A stretch of 38,859 nt of DNA, from assembly GCA_017532025.1 (NCBI GenBank), contig JAFXJX010000053.1, positions 1 to 38,859 of the forward strand, given 5' to 3'. Each line of letters starts with the position of its first letter. Position 1 is the stretch's first letter. Origin of the DNA: Clostridia bacterium (lineage in GTDB: Bacteria; Bacillota; Clostridia; Oscillospirales; CAG-272). The position numbers and the translations under genes are program-made. Positions 1-7,852 of this stretch are shown one piece after another. The notes under the pieces were generated by a model. The model worked only from the letters and a program-made list of their open reading frames with translations, searched no databases and had not been told where the DNA came from.

Positions 1-741
1 AAGGGCTTTTTCATCGAGCACAGCGCCTCTTGAGGTATTGACAAAGAAACAACTCTTCTTCATTTGAGAAAAAGCCGTGGCGTCAAAAATGCCTGTTGTC
101 TCCTTGGTGAGAGGGCAATGTACGCTGATAAAATCAGACTCGGCAAGGAGTGTTTCAAACGGCACATATTCGATTTTGTAGTCTTTTTGGTCGCTTTCTC
201 TTTGAGTGCGTGTTGTCACGATGACACGCATACCGAATGCACTCGCAATCTTGGCAACCGCTTTGCCAATGCTACCGAAACCAAAGATGCCGAGCGTTTT
301 CCCTTCGAGCTCCGCCATATCAAACACAAACGGAGAAAACGTCTCACTTTGCATCCAATTGCCATCCTGCACAAAGCGGTCGTAGCCTGCAACATTGGTT
401 GTATGGTGAAGAATAAATGCAAACACCTGCTGTGCCACCGAAGCGGTAGAATAGCTTCCCGCATTGCAAACCGTAATGCCATATTCACGCGCGGCAACCA
501 CATCAATGTTATTGTAGCCGGTGGCAAAAAGACCGATATAACGAAGATTCGGGCATGCTTTCATCACGTCTCGCGTGATCTGCGATTTATTGCACAAAAC
601 AGCGTCTGCGTCGCCAATTCTCTCGATCAGCTCTGACTGTGCTGTCAAAGGATAGGGAATCACTTCTCCGAACTGTTTCAAAACAGAGAGATCAATATCT
701 CCTTTGGTAACTGTTTTGGCGTCTGTGATAACAATTTTCAT
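1..741 (-). CDS. D-2-hydroxyacid dehydrogenase, glycerate dehydrogenase-like (3' end cut by window edge)
   Basis: The frame opens at ATG 741 and stays open to base 1, giving the first 247 residues; the C-terminus lies outside the window. The family reduces 2-keto acids or oxidises D-2-hydroxyacids with NAD(P). Visible are the N-terminal catalytic half, the dinucleotide motif GFGSIG at residues 154-159, and NTSRG at 235-239, whose Arg binds the substrate carboxylate. The layout is closest to HprA/glycerate dehydrogenases, but the substrate cannot be read from sequence. It starts 17 bases after lysA with an AAGGA site, so it is probably the last visible gene of the riboswitch-controlled dap operon. 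That location is odd, because no step of lysine synthesis needs this enzyme. Confidence 0.85.
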   Translation of the reverse strand, partial: MKIVITDAKTVTKGDIDLSVLKQFGEVIPYPLTAQSELIERIGDADAVLCNKSQITRDVMKACPNLRYIGLFATGYNNIDVVAAREYGITVCNAGSYSTASVAQQVFAFILHHTTNVAGYDRFVQDGNWMQSETFSPFVFDMAELEGKTLGIFGFGSIGKAVAKIASAFGMRVIVTTRTQRESDQKDYKIEYVPFETLLAESDFISVHCPLTKETTGIFDATAFSQMKKSCFFVNTSRGAVLDEKAL

Positions 742-758
742 ATTTGTTTTCCTTATCA

Positions 759-2060
759 TCATACATCAAGATCCAGTCTGCAAAGGTCTTCATATGTCTC
801 GCGCTTGACCGCAAGTTTTTCAAATCCTTTGCCGACCAGCAGGATTGCAGGGCGGGGAAGTCTATTATAGTTTGATGCCATGGCATAATTGTATGCACCT
901 GTTGTCAGCACAGCAATCAAATCGCCTCTTTGCGGTTTGGCAATTCTAACATCTTCTTGAATCAAATCTCCGCTTTCACAGCATCGACCGGCAATCGTGC
1001 ATAGATAATCTTCGGGCTCACCAACTTTATTGGCTGTCATGACGGTATATTCTGAACCATACAAAGCATAGCGAGGATTATCAGCCATGCCGCCGTCAAC
1101 CGATACGAAGTTTCTAAAACCGGGAATCTCTTTGACAGAACCGACTGTGTAAAGTGTTGTTGTGGTGTCTGCCACAATACTGCGACCCGGCTCCATCAAA
1201 ATAGTGGGCATGGAAAGAGAGAGTCTTTCACAAGCCGATTTCACATGTGTTGCCACAAGACGGATGTTTTCGGCAATATTGATAGCAGGATGCGACTCCA
1301 CATAACGAACACCGAAGCCGCCACCAAGGTTTAAGATTTTTGCTTCATAACCAAGCTGTAACTTGATATCCGCCATAAATTTCAGCATACTGTCAGCTGC
1401 ATCGCAAAAAGGCTGACAGTCAAAAATCTGTGAGCCGATATGACAATGAAACCCGCAAAGTTCTATACTTTCAAGCGAGAGGGCATATTCGGTAATTGCT
1501 TTCGCTTGACCTGTAGCAATGGCTTTGCCGAATTTGGAATCAACACTTCCTGTCATAATGGCTTTATGCGTATGGGGATCGATGCCGGGTGCAATACGCA
1601 GAAGAATCTTTTGCTTGATTCCATGTTCTTCTGCAATTCGATTCAGTGAAACAAGCTCATCTTCATTGTCCACAACGAAATAGCCAATGCCCGAACGGAT
1701 GGCAAAATCAATGTCCTCATCAGTTTTGTTGTTGCCGTGGAAAAAGGCTTTTTCCATCGGAAATCCTGCGCGCAGAGCGGTATAAAGCTCTCCGGGAGAG
1801 ACAATATCAGTTCCCATGCCACATTCGCCCACAAGGCGGTAAATGCCTGTGAAGGAAAGCGATTTGGAGGCAAACAGCGGCATCGATCCCTCACCGAAGC
1901 ATTCTTTCATGGTATTTACGTAAACACCGCAGTTTTCACGCAGTCGATCCACATTCAAAACGAATAACGCTGTACCGTAACGCTCAGCAAGATTAACCGT
2001 ATCGTGATCTGCTATGGTTAAATGTCCTTTTTCATTAACAGAAAGATAGGGATAAAGCAT
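759..2060 (-). CDS. lysA: Diaminopimelate decarboxylase
   Basis: PLP enzyme that decarboxylates meso-diaminopimelate to L-lysine, the last step of the pathway, in the cytoplasm. The 433-residue length is normal. The PLP lysine is K66 in PLFASKSLSF. HCHIGSQI (205-212), GGGFG (246-250) and EPGR (290-293) form the barrel's phosphate and substrate sites. CESGD (361-365) supplies the active-site Cys from the other subunit of the dimer. It follows dapB by 36 bases and precedes the hydroxyacid dehydrogenase by 17, so it should be cotranscribed from the lysine riboswitch promoter at about 4010. Fold-type III arginine or ornithine decarboxylases are less likely given the CESGD motif and the dap neighbours. 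Confidence 0.96.
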   Translation of the reverse strand: MLYPYLSVNEKGHLTIADHDTVNLAERYGTALFVLNVDRLRENCGVYVNTMKECFGEGSMPLFASKSLSFTGIYRLVGECGMGTDIVSPGELYTALRAGFPMEKAFFHGNNKTDEDIDFAIRSGIGYFVVDNEDELVSLNRIAEEHGIKQKILLRIAPGIDPHTHKAIMTGSVDSKFGKAIATGQAKAITEYALSLESIELCGFHCHIGSQIFDCQPFCDAADSMLKFMADIKLQLGYEAKILNLGGGFGVRYVESHPAINIAENIRLVATHVKSACERLSLSMPTILMEPGRSIVADTTTTLYTVGSVKEIPGFRNFVSVDGGMADNPRYALYGSEYTVMTANKVGEPEDYLCTIAGRCCESGDLIQEDVRIAKPQRGDLIAVLTTGAYNYAMASNYNRLPRPAILLVGKGFEKLAVKRETYEDLCRLDLDV

Positions 2061-2096
2061 ACTATAATTCCTTTATTTTAATCTAATCGCATTTTT

Positions 2097-2837
2097 TTAC
2101 TCGGCAACCATATCGGAAATGGTATAGAGTCCCGCGCGTTTATCAACAAGATAAGCAGCCGCCGCAACAGCACCTTCTGCGAAAAGTGATCTGCTGTGCG
2201 CCTCGTGCTTGAGTTTGAGTGTTTGTGTTCCGGTGGCAATGATCACTTCATGCTCCCCAACTACATTGGCAAGACGAAGTGCCGAAATACCAATCTCGTT
2301 CTTATCGCGTTTGCGCATTCCGCTTCTTCCCGAATAGACATATGCGTCGGGTCTTACCTGACATACAGCATCGGCAAGCATCAAAGCTGTGCCGCTGGGA
2401 GCATCGAGCTTATTCACGTGATGCGTTTCCACAATTTCAATATCCGCATCAGGGAAAAGCTTTGCCGCAGTTTTCACAAAGCTGCAGAGAGTTGCAATAC
2501 CGAGCGACATATTGGCAGAGAAGAATACGGGAATTGTTTTTGCCGCTTCTTCAATCATAGCTTTTTCCTCTGCATCGTGTCCTGTTGTGGCAATGACAAC
2601 GGGAATCTTACGCTCGATGGCGTAAGGAAGCAGTTCCTTTACCGCGGTATGGTGTGAAAAATCAATGATAACATCAGCACTTCCGTCATATTCGGAAAGA
2701 GAGGAAAAAAGATTGTCTTCCTCTTTGGCATTGATATCTACCATCGCAGCAAGGGAAGCGTTGCAGTAGTGCTCGCACACAAGGCGAGTGATCTCAATAC
2801 CCATTTTTCCAAGTGCGCCATTTACAATAACCTTCAT
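2097..2837 (-). CDS. dapB: 4-Hydroxy-tetrahydrodipicolinate reductase
   Basis: NAD(P)H-dependent reductase forming tetrahydrodipicolinate, a precursor of lysine and of cell-wall diaminopimelate. The 246 residues match the shorter bacterial DapB forms. The Rossmann motif GALGKMG is at residues 7-13. The catalytic block ETHHVNKLDAPSGTA (137-151) carries the conserved His pair and Lys143. It sits 21 bases downstream of dapA and 36 upstream of lysA on the same strand, an uninterrupted dapA-dapB-lysA unit. The enzymes linking tetrahydrodipicolinate to diaminopimelate are not in this window, so which DAP route is used stays open. Confidence 0.96.
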   Translation of the reverse strand: MKVIVNGALGKMGIEITRLVCEHYCNASLAAMVDINAKEEDNLFSSLSEYDGSADVIIDFSHHTAVKELLPYAIERKIPVVIATTGHDAEEKAMIEEAAKTIPVFFSANMSLGIATLCSFVKTAAKLFPDADIEIVETHHVNKLDAPSGTALMLADAVCQVRPDAYVYSGRSGMRKRDKNEIGISALRLANVVGEHEVIIATGTQTLKLKHEAHSRSLFAEGAVAAAAYLVDKRAGLYTISDMVAE

Positions 2838-2858
2838 TTTGTATAGCCTTTCTGAAAA

Positions 2859-3749
2859 TCAAACGTTAATGCCTTGTTCGCGCATTGCTTCAAGCAGTTT
2901 TTCTTCGGCAACTTTTTCCATAGGAATCAAGGGCTCACGCAGATAGTTTTCGCAGAAGCCCATAGCAGCCATTGCGGCTTTAACAGGAATAGGATTGACA
3001 TCCGAGAAGAGCGCGCCGATCAGCTTGTGCATTTCAAACTGAAGTGCAGCAGAGCCTTTTACATCACCTTCTGCAAAACGAGCATAGATATCATGTGTCT
3101 TTTCAGGCAGAAGATTGGAAAGAACCGAAATGACACCAACACCGCCAAGCGAGAGAAGAGGAACGATCTGGTCGTCATTACCCGAATAGAGATCAAGCTT
3201 ATCTCCTACAAGCGCCATGGTTTCCACGATCTTGGAAAGATTGCCGTTGGCTTCTTTGATCGCAACGATATTGGGGTGATCGGCAAGCGCTGCAAAGGTT
3301 GCAGGCTCAATATTTACACCGGTTCTTGAGGGAACATTGTAGAGAATGATCGGGATCGAAACACTGTCTGCAATGCGGGTATAATAACGAATGAGACCTC
3401 TCTGAGAGGTTTTGTTGTAATAGGGTGTCACCACAAGCAGGGAATCCGCACCTGCTTCTTCCGCAAGAGTGGCAAGCTTGATGGCGTGTTCGGTATCGTT
3501 ACTGCCTGTTCCCGCAATCAGAGGAACACGGTGGTTGATGCGCTTTGCGGCATACGCAATGGCGGCAATATGCTCTTCGTCATTGAGGGTAGATGCTTCA
3601 CCGGTGGTGCCGCAAATGACTAGAGCGTCAATGCCGGAATCGATCTGCCAATCGATCAGCTTGCCAAAAGCGTCATAGTCAATGCCATCAGGTGTCAAAG
3701 GGGTAATCAATGCGGTAGCTGCCCCTGTAAAAACTCTTTTCTTGTTCAT
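2859..3749 (-). CDS. dapA: 4-Hydroxy-tetrahydrodipicolinate synthase
   Basis: Condenses pyruvate with aspartate-semialdehyde, the committed step to lysine and DAP. It is a TIM-barrel aldolase of 296 residues. The Schiff-base lysine is K165 (AIKEANG). Tyr137 lies in YNVPSRTG, and CGTTGEAST (47-55) binds the keto acid carboxylate. The ATG at 3749 is chosen because an AAAGGGA site lies just upstream and the residues that follow match the family N-terminus. A longer in-frame start at 3791 would run through the riboswitch terminator. It is first in the operon, directly behind the lysine riboswitch, so expression should fall when lysine is plentiful. Confidence 0.97.
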   Translation of the reverse strand: MNKKRVFTGAATALITPLTPDGIDYDAFGKLIDWQIDSGIDALVICGTTGEASTLNDEEHIAAIAYAAKRINHRVPLIAGTGSNDTEHAIKLATLAEEAGADSLLVVTPYYNKTSQRGLIRYYTRIADSVSIPIILYNVPSRTGVNIEPATFAALADHPNIVAIKEANGNLSKIVETMALVGDKLDLYSGNDDQIVPLLSLGGVGVISVLSNLLPEKTHDIYARFAEGDVKGSAALQFEMHKLIGALFSDVNPIPVKAAMAAMGFCENYLREPLIPMEKVAEEKLLEAMREQGINV

Positions 3750-3771
3750 AAGTAAAATCCCTTTCTGCAAT

Positions 3772-3797
3772 AAAAAAATAGCTGAAAACATCAGCTA
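3772..3797 (-). terminator. Riboswitch-controlled intrinsic terminator of the dap operon
   Basis: On the minus strand the stem TAGCTGA/TCAGCTA (3779-3797) is followed at once by seven T (3772-3778), 23 bases before the dapA ATG. It is the expected expression platform of the L box. A second hairpin between aptamer and terminator (3801-3841, arms TATAAAAA and TTTTTATA around TTCTCT/AGAGAA) may take part in switching. Confidence 0.85.
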
Positions 3798-3845
3798 CCG
3801 TATAAAAACATTCTCTATTCAAAGAGAACAAATTTTTTATATACA

Positions 3846-4008
3846 ATAGCACTCCGCTTTCGCGACAGTCCGGCAAATCTTATTTGACAGACCAGGCACG
3901 GAAACCCTCTGCGAAAATCCGCCCTTCGGCAACAGCCCCTTTTATTTTGACCTCTATGCAGAGAGAGTTTTATGTCAAAATGACTCTTGGCATATTGCGC
4001 CTCTATTA
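3846..4008 (-). promoter_or_regulatory. Lysine riboswitch (L box) aptamer
   Basis: Read on the minus strand, the leader carries the L-box landmarks in order: AATAGAGGCGCAA at the 5' end (4007 downward), CCAAGAGT, AAAGGGG, GCCGAAG, CCTGG, GGACTGTC and GGAGTGCTATT at the 3' end. The terminal AATAG and CTATT form P1. These match the consensus of the Bacillus subtilis lysC leader. It lies directly behind a strong promoter and ahead of a terminator and dapA. By family knowledge, bound lysine favours the terminator and shuts off dapA-dapB-lysA. Confidence 0.93.
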
Positions 4009-4017
4009 TTTTATTAC

Positions 4018-4046
4018 ATATTATCACATAATAGTTATAATGTCAA
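4018..4046 (-). promoter_or_regulatory. Promoter of the lysine riboswitch/dap operon
   Basis: Minus-strand -35 TTGACA (4041-4046), a 17-base spacer and -10 TAATAT (4018-4023). Initiation near 4010 would start the transcript right at P1 of the aptamer. Confidence 0.85.
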
Positions 4047-4100
4047 CCGATTCTGTGATATTTTCTTTGGGTGATAATGAATTTTTGTACCCAAACAAGA

Positions 4101-4125
4101 GGGAGGCAAATAACCACCCTCTCAA
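4101..4125 (-). terminator. Probable terminator of the 4132-4791 membrane protein gene
   Basis: Just after the stop codon the minus strand has GAGGG-T-GG, a 7-base loop and CC-T-CCCTC, a stem with one mismatch, followed by TTGTTTGG. The T tract is weak. A run of seven T precedes the stem. Confidence 0.5.
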
Positions 4126-4131
4126 AAAAAG

Positions 4132-4791
4132 TTAGAGATGAGAATCTTTTTTCTTGCGTATTACTTTGTATAAAATATATTTTTGAAAAAACAAAAAGGA
4201 AACCGAAAATAGAAGTGAACATGTAATTAAGCCGAACCAAACCGACCAAAGAGATTTTTCAAGGTGCGGGGATATTTGGCGACTTACCAAAGCTCCTATT
4301 ATACCACCACAGGAAACTCCTACAGTTGTGTAAATCGCAGGGGAGATTTTCTCATTTTTAGCTCTTGCTGTATATCTTTTAAAAACAATGTTGATTAGAA
4401 CAATAATTTCGTAGAAAACTACACAAAAAGCCGATAAAATAAGCAAAGAAGGAAGCGATGATACCTGAAACCTCTTAAACGATTCAGTAATAACAAGGTA
4501 TGATAAAACGACGCACAGGTATAACGTAGTACTTCCAAAGAAAAGCATCGTTTTCGAGTATGGGTCTTTATCCACTCTACTGAAGAATAAGAGAATTATA
4601 TATGTAACAAAAACAATGCTCCAAAACCATATCCGTGTTAGTAACATAGGAAGAGAGAAGACAAACAAAATAAAAAATATTGAAATATATCCAACTAGAT
4701 CGTCTTTTTGGGTAGTGGTTTTGTCTGTTTCGAGTTTTTTGGTTGTTATCCTCTTTGACGGACATGCATATTCATAAATTTCGTTTTTCAT
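4132..4791 (-). CDS. Unrecognised polytopic membrane protein
   Basis: 219 residues from ATG 4791. The first 35 or so are polar (Lys, Thr, Asp). After them come five or six hydrophobic segments, among them LVGYISIFFILFVFSLPML, the glycine-rich GVSCGGIIGALV and a last helix before a basic tail, IRKKKDSHL. No enzyme motif is seen and no family is recognised. A GTG at 4845 would give 18 more residues but lies upstream of the predicted transcription start. The ATG used has AAAGGA upstream with a rather long gap of about 13 bases. The coding DNA is visibly more AT-rich than eno or the dap genes, and the gene has its own promoter and terminator, which suggests an accessory gene between two conserved units. 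Confidence 0.65.
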   Translation of the reverse strand: MKNEIYEYACPSKRITTKKLETDKTTTQKDDLVGYISIFFILFVFSLPMLLTRIWFWSIVFVTYIILLFFSRVDKDPYSKTMLFFGSTTLYLCVVLSYLVITESFKRFQVSSLPSLLILSAFCVVFYEIIVLINIVFKRYTARAKNEKISPAIYTTVGVSCGGIIGALVSRQISPHLEKSLWSVWFGLITCSLLFSVSFLFFQKYILYKVIRKKKDSHL

Positions 4792-4835
4792 ATAATTAAC
4801 GTGTTCCTTTAATTTAAGTGGAGTTCTCCTGAAAT

Positions 4836-4864
4836 ATTCTATCACAATTTATAGGTTAAATCAA
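4836..4864 (-). promoter_or_regulatory. Promoter of the 4132-4791 membrane protein gene
   Basis: Minus-strand -35 TTGATT (4859-4864), 17-base spacer, -10 TAGAAT (4836-4841). The leader that follows contains a small GGAG-AA-CTCC palindrome. Confidence 0.6.
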
Positions 4865-4928
4865 TAGTTATCCAGCAGTGATTCTATAAAACATTGAAAA
4901 CCGTAGATACTCTCGCTACTAACTCAAA

Positions 4929-4973
4929 TGTACGATCCCCCCCTCTCGCTATGTGAGAGGGGGGGATCGTACA
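4929..4973. repeat. Perfect 19-bp palindrome with C7/G7 core after eno
   Basis: The arms 4929-4947 and 4955-4973 are exact reverse complements around a 7-base loop and contain seven consecutive C and G. The structure begins one base after the enolase stop codon, so it probably ends the eno transcript. Neither strand has a T tract behind it, so it is not a standard intrinsic terminator. Part of the loop side, CTCTCGCTA (4943-4951), recurs at 4910-4918. Confidence 0.8.
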
Positions 4974-6248
4974 TCATTTAAACATCCCGTAAGTTGCCGT
5001 ATTGCCGAGAATATTTTCAATCTCCAACAGTCGATTGTATTTCGCAAGCCTTTCACCGCGGCAGGGAGCACCGGTTTTGATCTGTCCTGCATTCAAAGCC
5101 ACTGCTAAGTCAGCAATAAAGGAATCGGTCGTTTCGCCGCTTCTGTGGCTGATAATGGCATTATAGCGTCCTTGTTGGGCTGTACATACGGCATTGATCG
5201 TTTCGGAAAGAGAACCGATCTGATTCGGCTTGATCAAAACAGCATTGGCAGCCGAGAGGGAAATGCCTTTTTGAATTCTTGACACATTAGTAACAAAAAG
5301 GTCATCTCCCACAATTTGAATATCGCCCTTGCGTTCGGTAAAGGTACGGAAGGAATCCCAATCTTCTTCATCAAAAGGATCTTCAATCGAAAGAATGGGA
5401 TATTGTGAGAGCAGTTTTTCATAGTATTTAAGAAGTTCTTCACTTGTCATCACGGTATCTTTTTTGGGAAGATGATAGTCATTCCCGTCTTTCCATTCGG
5501 ATGCTGCAACATCAAGCGCAAGGTAGATGTCTTTGCCCGGGACATATCCCGCCGCCTCAATGGCATCGGTAATGAGTCCAAGGGCTTCTTCGTTGCTTTT
5601 CAGATTGGGAGCGAAACCGCCTTCATCACCAACCGAAACCGAAAGACCTTTTCCTTGCAAAATCTTCTTCAGTGCAAAATAAGTTTCGGTTCCCATTTTC
5701 ATTGCCTGTGCCATAGAATGAGCGCCTGTTGGCATGATCATAAATTCCTGTACATCCAAATTGTTGGAGGCGTGTGCGCCGCCGTTGAGAATGTTCATAA
5801 GAGGCACGGGCATCATTCTCGCATTGATACCGCCCAAGAAACGGAAAAGGCCTATATTGTACGACAATGCAGCTGCTCTTGCTGATGCCAAAGATACGGC
5901 AAGAATGGCATTGGCACCGAGTCTTTTCTTATTCTCGCTACCGTCTTTTTCTATGAGTTTTCGGTCAATTTCAAAAATATCGGTAGGATCTGCTCCTACA
6001 ATTGCTTCTTTCAATTCAGAGCCAACGGCATTGCAAGCCGCGTACACACTCTTGCCGCCAAAGCCTTCGTCACCATCTCGCTTTTCATGTGCTTCAAACT
6101 TTCCTGTTGATGCACCCGACGGCACAGATGCAATTCCGATACTACCGTCTTCCAAAACAACCTTTGCTTCGACGGTTGGGATTCCACGCGAGTCAAATAT
6201 TTGTCTGCCGCTCACAGACTTTACTTTTCTTGATACCAAATGTGTCAT
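4974..6248 (-). CDS. eno: Enolase (phosphopyruvate hydratase)
   Basis: Glycolytic enzyme interconverting 2-phosphoglycerate and phosphoenolpyruvate. Its length of about 424 residues is normal. The N-terminal IFDSRGIPTVE, SIEDPFDEEDW, the metal site GDDLFVTN, the catalytic-lysine segment LIKPNQIGSLSET and SHRSGETTDSFIAD are all present. Two in-frame ATGs stand at 6254 and 6248. The second is 8 bases from AGGAG and is preferred; the first would leave only 2 bases. No other glycolytic gene is adjacent. The 5' region is shared with the divergent polysaccharide-regulator pair. Confidence 0.96.
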   Translation of the reverse strand: MTHLVSRKVKSVSGRQIFDSRGIPTVEAKVVLEDGSIGIASVPSGASTGKFEAHEKRDGDEGFGGKSVYAACNAVGSELKEAIVGADPTDIFEIDRKLIEKDGSENKKRLGANAILAVSLASARAAALSYNIGLFRFLGGINARMMPVPLMNILNGGAHASNNLDVQEFMIMPTGAHSMAQAMKMGTETYFALKKILQGKGLSVSVGDEGGFAPNLKSNEEALGLITDAIEAAGYVPGKDIYLALDVAASEWKDGNDYHLPKKDTVMTSEELLKYYEKLLSQYPILSIEDPFDEEDWDSFRTFTERKGDIQIVGDDLFVTNVSRIQKGISLSAANAVLIKPNQIGSLSETINAVCTAQQGRYNAIISHRSGETTDSFIADLAVALNAGQIKTGAPCRGERLAKYNRLLEIENILGNTATYGMFK

Positions 6249-6340
6249 ATTCATTTCTCCTTTTTTGGGATAGTATTGGTTGATTTTTCTTCCTCTATCC
6301 CTTTCCGTATCGCTATATTAAAAATTTTATTTCAAAAGTA

Positions 6341-6368
6341 TTTACAAAAGTTTTTTTTATGGTATAAT
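6341..6368 (+). promoter_or_regulatory. Promoter of the YveK/YwqD-like pair
   Basis: -35 TTTACA (6341-6346), 16-base spacer with eight T, -10 TATAAT (6363-6368). The leader to the ATG at 6437 is about 60 bases. Confidence 0.65.
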
Positions 6369-6436
6369 ATTAGAGTAAAAATCAAACATTGTAATTGATT
6401 GAGTTACAAAAACTGCCTGCAATTGGAGATTCAACT

Positions 6437-7138
6437 ATGGAAGTAGAAATCAGTTTCAAATTGTTACTGAAAAGCCTTTTCAAGCATTTGTGGACAATTC
6501 TGTTAATCGTTTTGGTCGTTGCTATTTTAACAGCTGTTTACACTTATTTTTTCATGACACCTGTGTATATGGCCAAAACTGCATCGAACTTGTTGGTAAA
6601 TGACTTAAACGCCACGCAGGGAAGCAATCTTAACACAACCATCGGTATGATGAGTACCTACGCCACTAAAGTCAAATCAGACGAAACCATGCAAACTGCC
6701 AGCAACATGATTGCAAACGGTCAGATTTCCCCCGAAGATTTGCGTGAACTCATCTCGGTCAGTTTTGAAAAAGACGGAACCATTCTGTATATTTCCGCTA
6801 TCTATACCGACCCTGTGAATGCGGCACGGATTGCCGATGCTGTTACACAGGCTGCAAAGTATTCAATGTCCGGCGTTCAATGGGAAATCACCAACACTGC
6901 TGTGGTACCCGAGGATCCCGTTACACCCGATATCATAAAGAATGTGGGAATCGTGGCTGTCCTTGCCCTTGTATTGAGTTACGGCTTTTTCCTATTGATG
7001 GATATTTATAACACAAGAATTGTTTCGGAAGATCAGCTTTCCGCCGTTCTTGAAGTACCGGTTATTGGTACAATTCCCATGGTAGAGACTGTATCGAAAC
7101 CGAGTTTGGACAAGGAGGACGTTCCAAATGGCAAATAA
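6437..7138 (+). CDS. Wzz/YveK-type polysaccharide co-polymerase, kinase activator subunit
   Basis: 233-residue membrane protein of the chain-length determinant family. It has a helix at about 18-40, an extracytoplasmic loop of about 125 residues, a proline motif (PEDPVTPD) just before a second helix at about 169-188, and a cytoplasmic tail of 45 residues. In Gram-positives this subunit anchors and activates the BY-kinase encoded next to it and helps set capsule or exopolysaccharide length. ATG 6437 follows GGAG with 8 bases between; a TTG at 6395 has no such site. It overlaps the ATPase gene by 11 bases. No glycosyltransferase, polymerase or phosphatase gene follows, unlike typical eps/cps operons. 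Confidence 0.85.
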   Translation: MEVEISFKLLLKSLFKHLWTILLIVLVVAILTAVYTYFFMTPVYMAKTASNLLVNDLNATQGSNLNTTIGMMSTYATKVKSDETMQTASNMIANGQISPEDLRELISVSFEKDGTILYISAIYTDPVNAARIADAVTQAAKYSMSGVQWEITNTAVVPEDPVTPDIIKNVGIVAVLALVLSYGFFLLMDIYNTRIVSEDQLSAVLEVPVIGTIPMVETVSKPSLDKEDVPNGK

Positions 7139-7802
7139 AAAGCAAACTGTTACTTCGCCGGAGCTTATTTTGGTTGATAATCAAACACAATTTGTTGCCA
7201 GTGAAGCTTTTAAGTCGTTAAGAACGAATCTTCTTTCGATCCTTTCTTCGCATGATGAAGCATGCAAAGTAATTTGTTTTACAAGCCCTGAAACAGGGGA
7301 TGGAAGCACATTGAACTGTGTTAACATTGCACTTTCATTTGCCCAAATAGGCGCCAAAGTTCTTCTGATCGACACCGATATGCGTAACCCGAAAATCCAC
7401 CGTTTCTTCAGTGTTGCGGCTGCCCCCGGTCTTTCTGAATGTCTATCGGCAAATTCTGAATTGCAAGACGCAACCGTAGTATCTCCTGTAATTCCCAATT
7501 TGGCAATTCTTCCTGCGGGAAATACACCGCCCAATCCTACCGAATTGATTCTTTCTGCGCGATTCAATCAATTGTTAAACACGGTCAGCGATATGTATGA
7601 TTACGTTTTCATTGATGCGCCTCCCGCTTGCGTTGTCACAGATGCGGCTGTCATCAGTCAAAAAACCTTAGGGGCTATTTTGGTTTGCAGAAGCGGTCAT
7701 ACCAAAATCGATGTGGCAAAAAAAGCCAAACATATCATTGAACAGGGCGGGGGAAAGATTCTCGGAACAATCTTAAACGGTATTTCACACAAAAACAAAT
7801 AA
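7128..7802 (+). CDS. CpsD/YwqD-family tyrosine-kinase-like ATPase with altered Walker A
   Basis: 224 residues of the BY-kinase/MinD-like P-loop fold. Walker A' is VLLIDTDMRNP (78-88) and Walker B is YVFIDAPPA (159-167), both canonical. The P-loop reads GDGST at 57-61 where BY-kinases have GxGKST: an ungapped alignment from the following NIALSFAQ places Ser60 at the Walker A lysine. The C-terminus ends NGISHKNK without the usual tyrosine cluster. It may therefore be a non-catalytic partner or use a changed nucleotide mode. AAGGAGG at 7112-7118 supports the ATG, and translation is coupled to the upstream membrane subunit. Family assignment is firm; kinase activity is doubtful. Confidence 0.85.
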   Translation: MANKKQTVTSPELILVDNQTQFVASEAFKSLRTNLLSILSSHDEACKVICFTSPETGDGSTLNCVNIALSFAQIGAKVLLIDTDMRNPKIHRFFSVAAAPGLSECLSANSELQDATVVSPVIPNLAILPAGNTPPNPTELILSARFNQLLNTVSDMYDYVFIDAPPACVVTDAAVISQKTLGAILVCRSGHTKIDVAKKAKHIIEQGGGKILGTILNGISHKNK

Positions 7803-7807
7803 AACAA

Positions 7808-7852
7808 AAGAGTCTTATCTGTCTTGCTTGTGGCTAGACAGATAAGACTCTT
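7808..7852. terminator. Bidirectional terminator between convergent genes
   Basis: Arms AAGAGTCTTATCTGTCT (7808-7824) and their exact complement (7836-7852) form a 17-bp stem with an 11-base loop. ATTTT follows on plus and a T-rich stretch on minus. The stop codon of the minus-strand lipid kinase overlaps the stem. Confidence 0.9.

Noticed and set aside
3750..3791. 14-residue N-terminal extension of DapA
   Set aside because: It would translate through the riboswitch terminator; AAAGGGA and family alignment support the start at 3749.
4792..4845. GTG start of the membrane protein at 4845
   Set aside because: It lies upstream of the transcription start predicted from TTGATT-17-TAGAAT.
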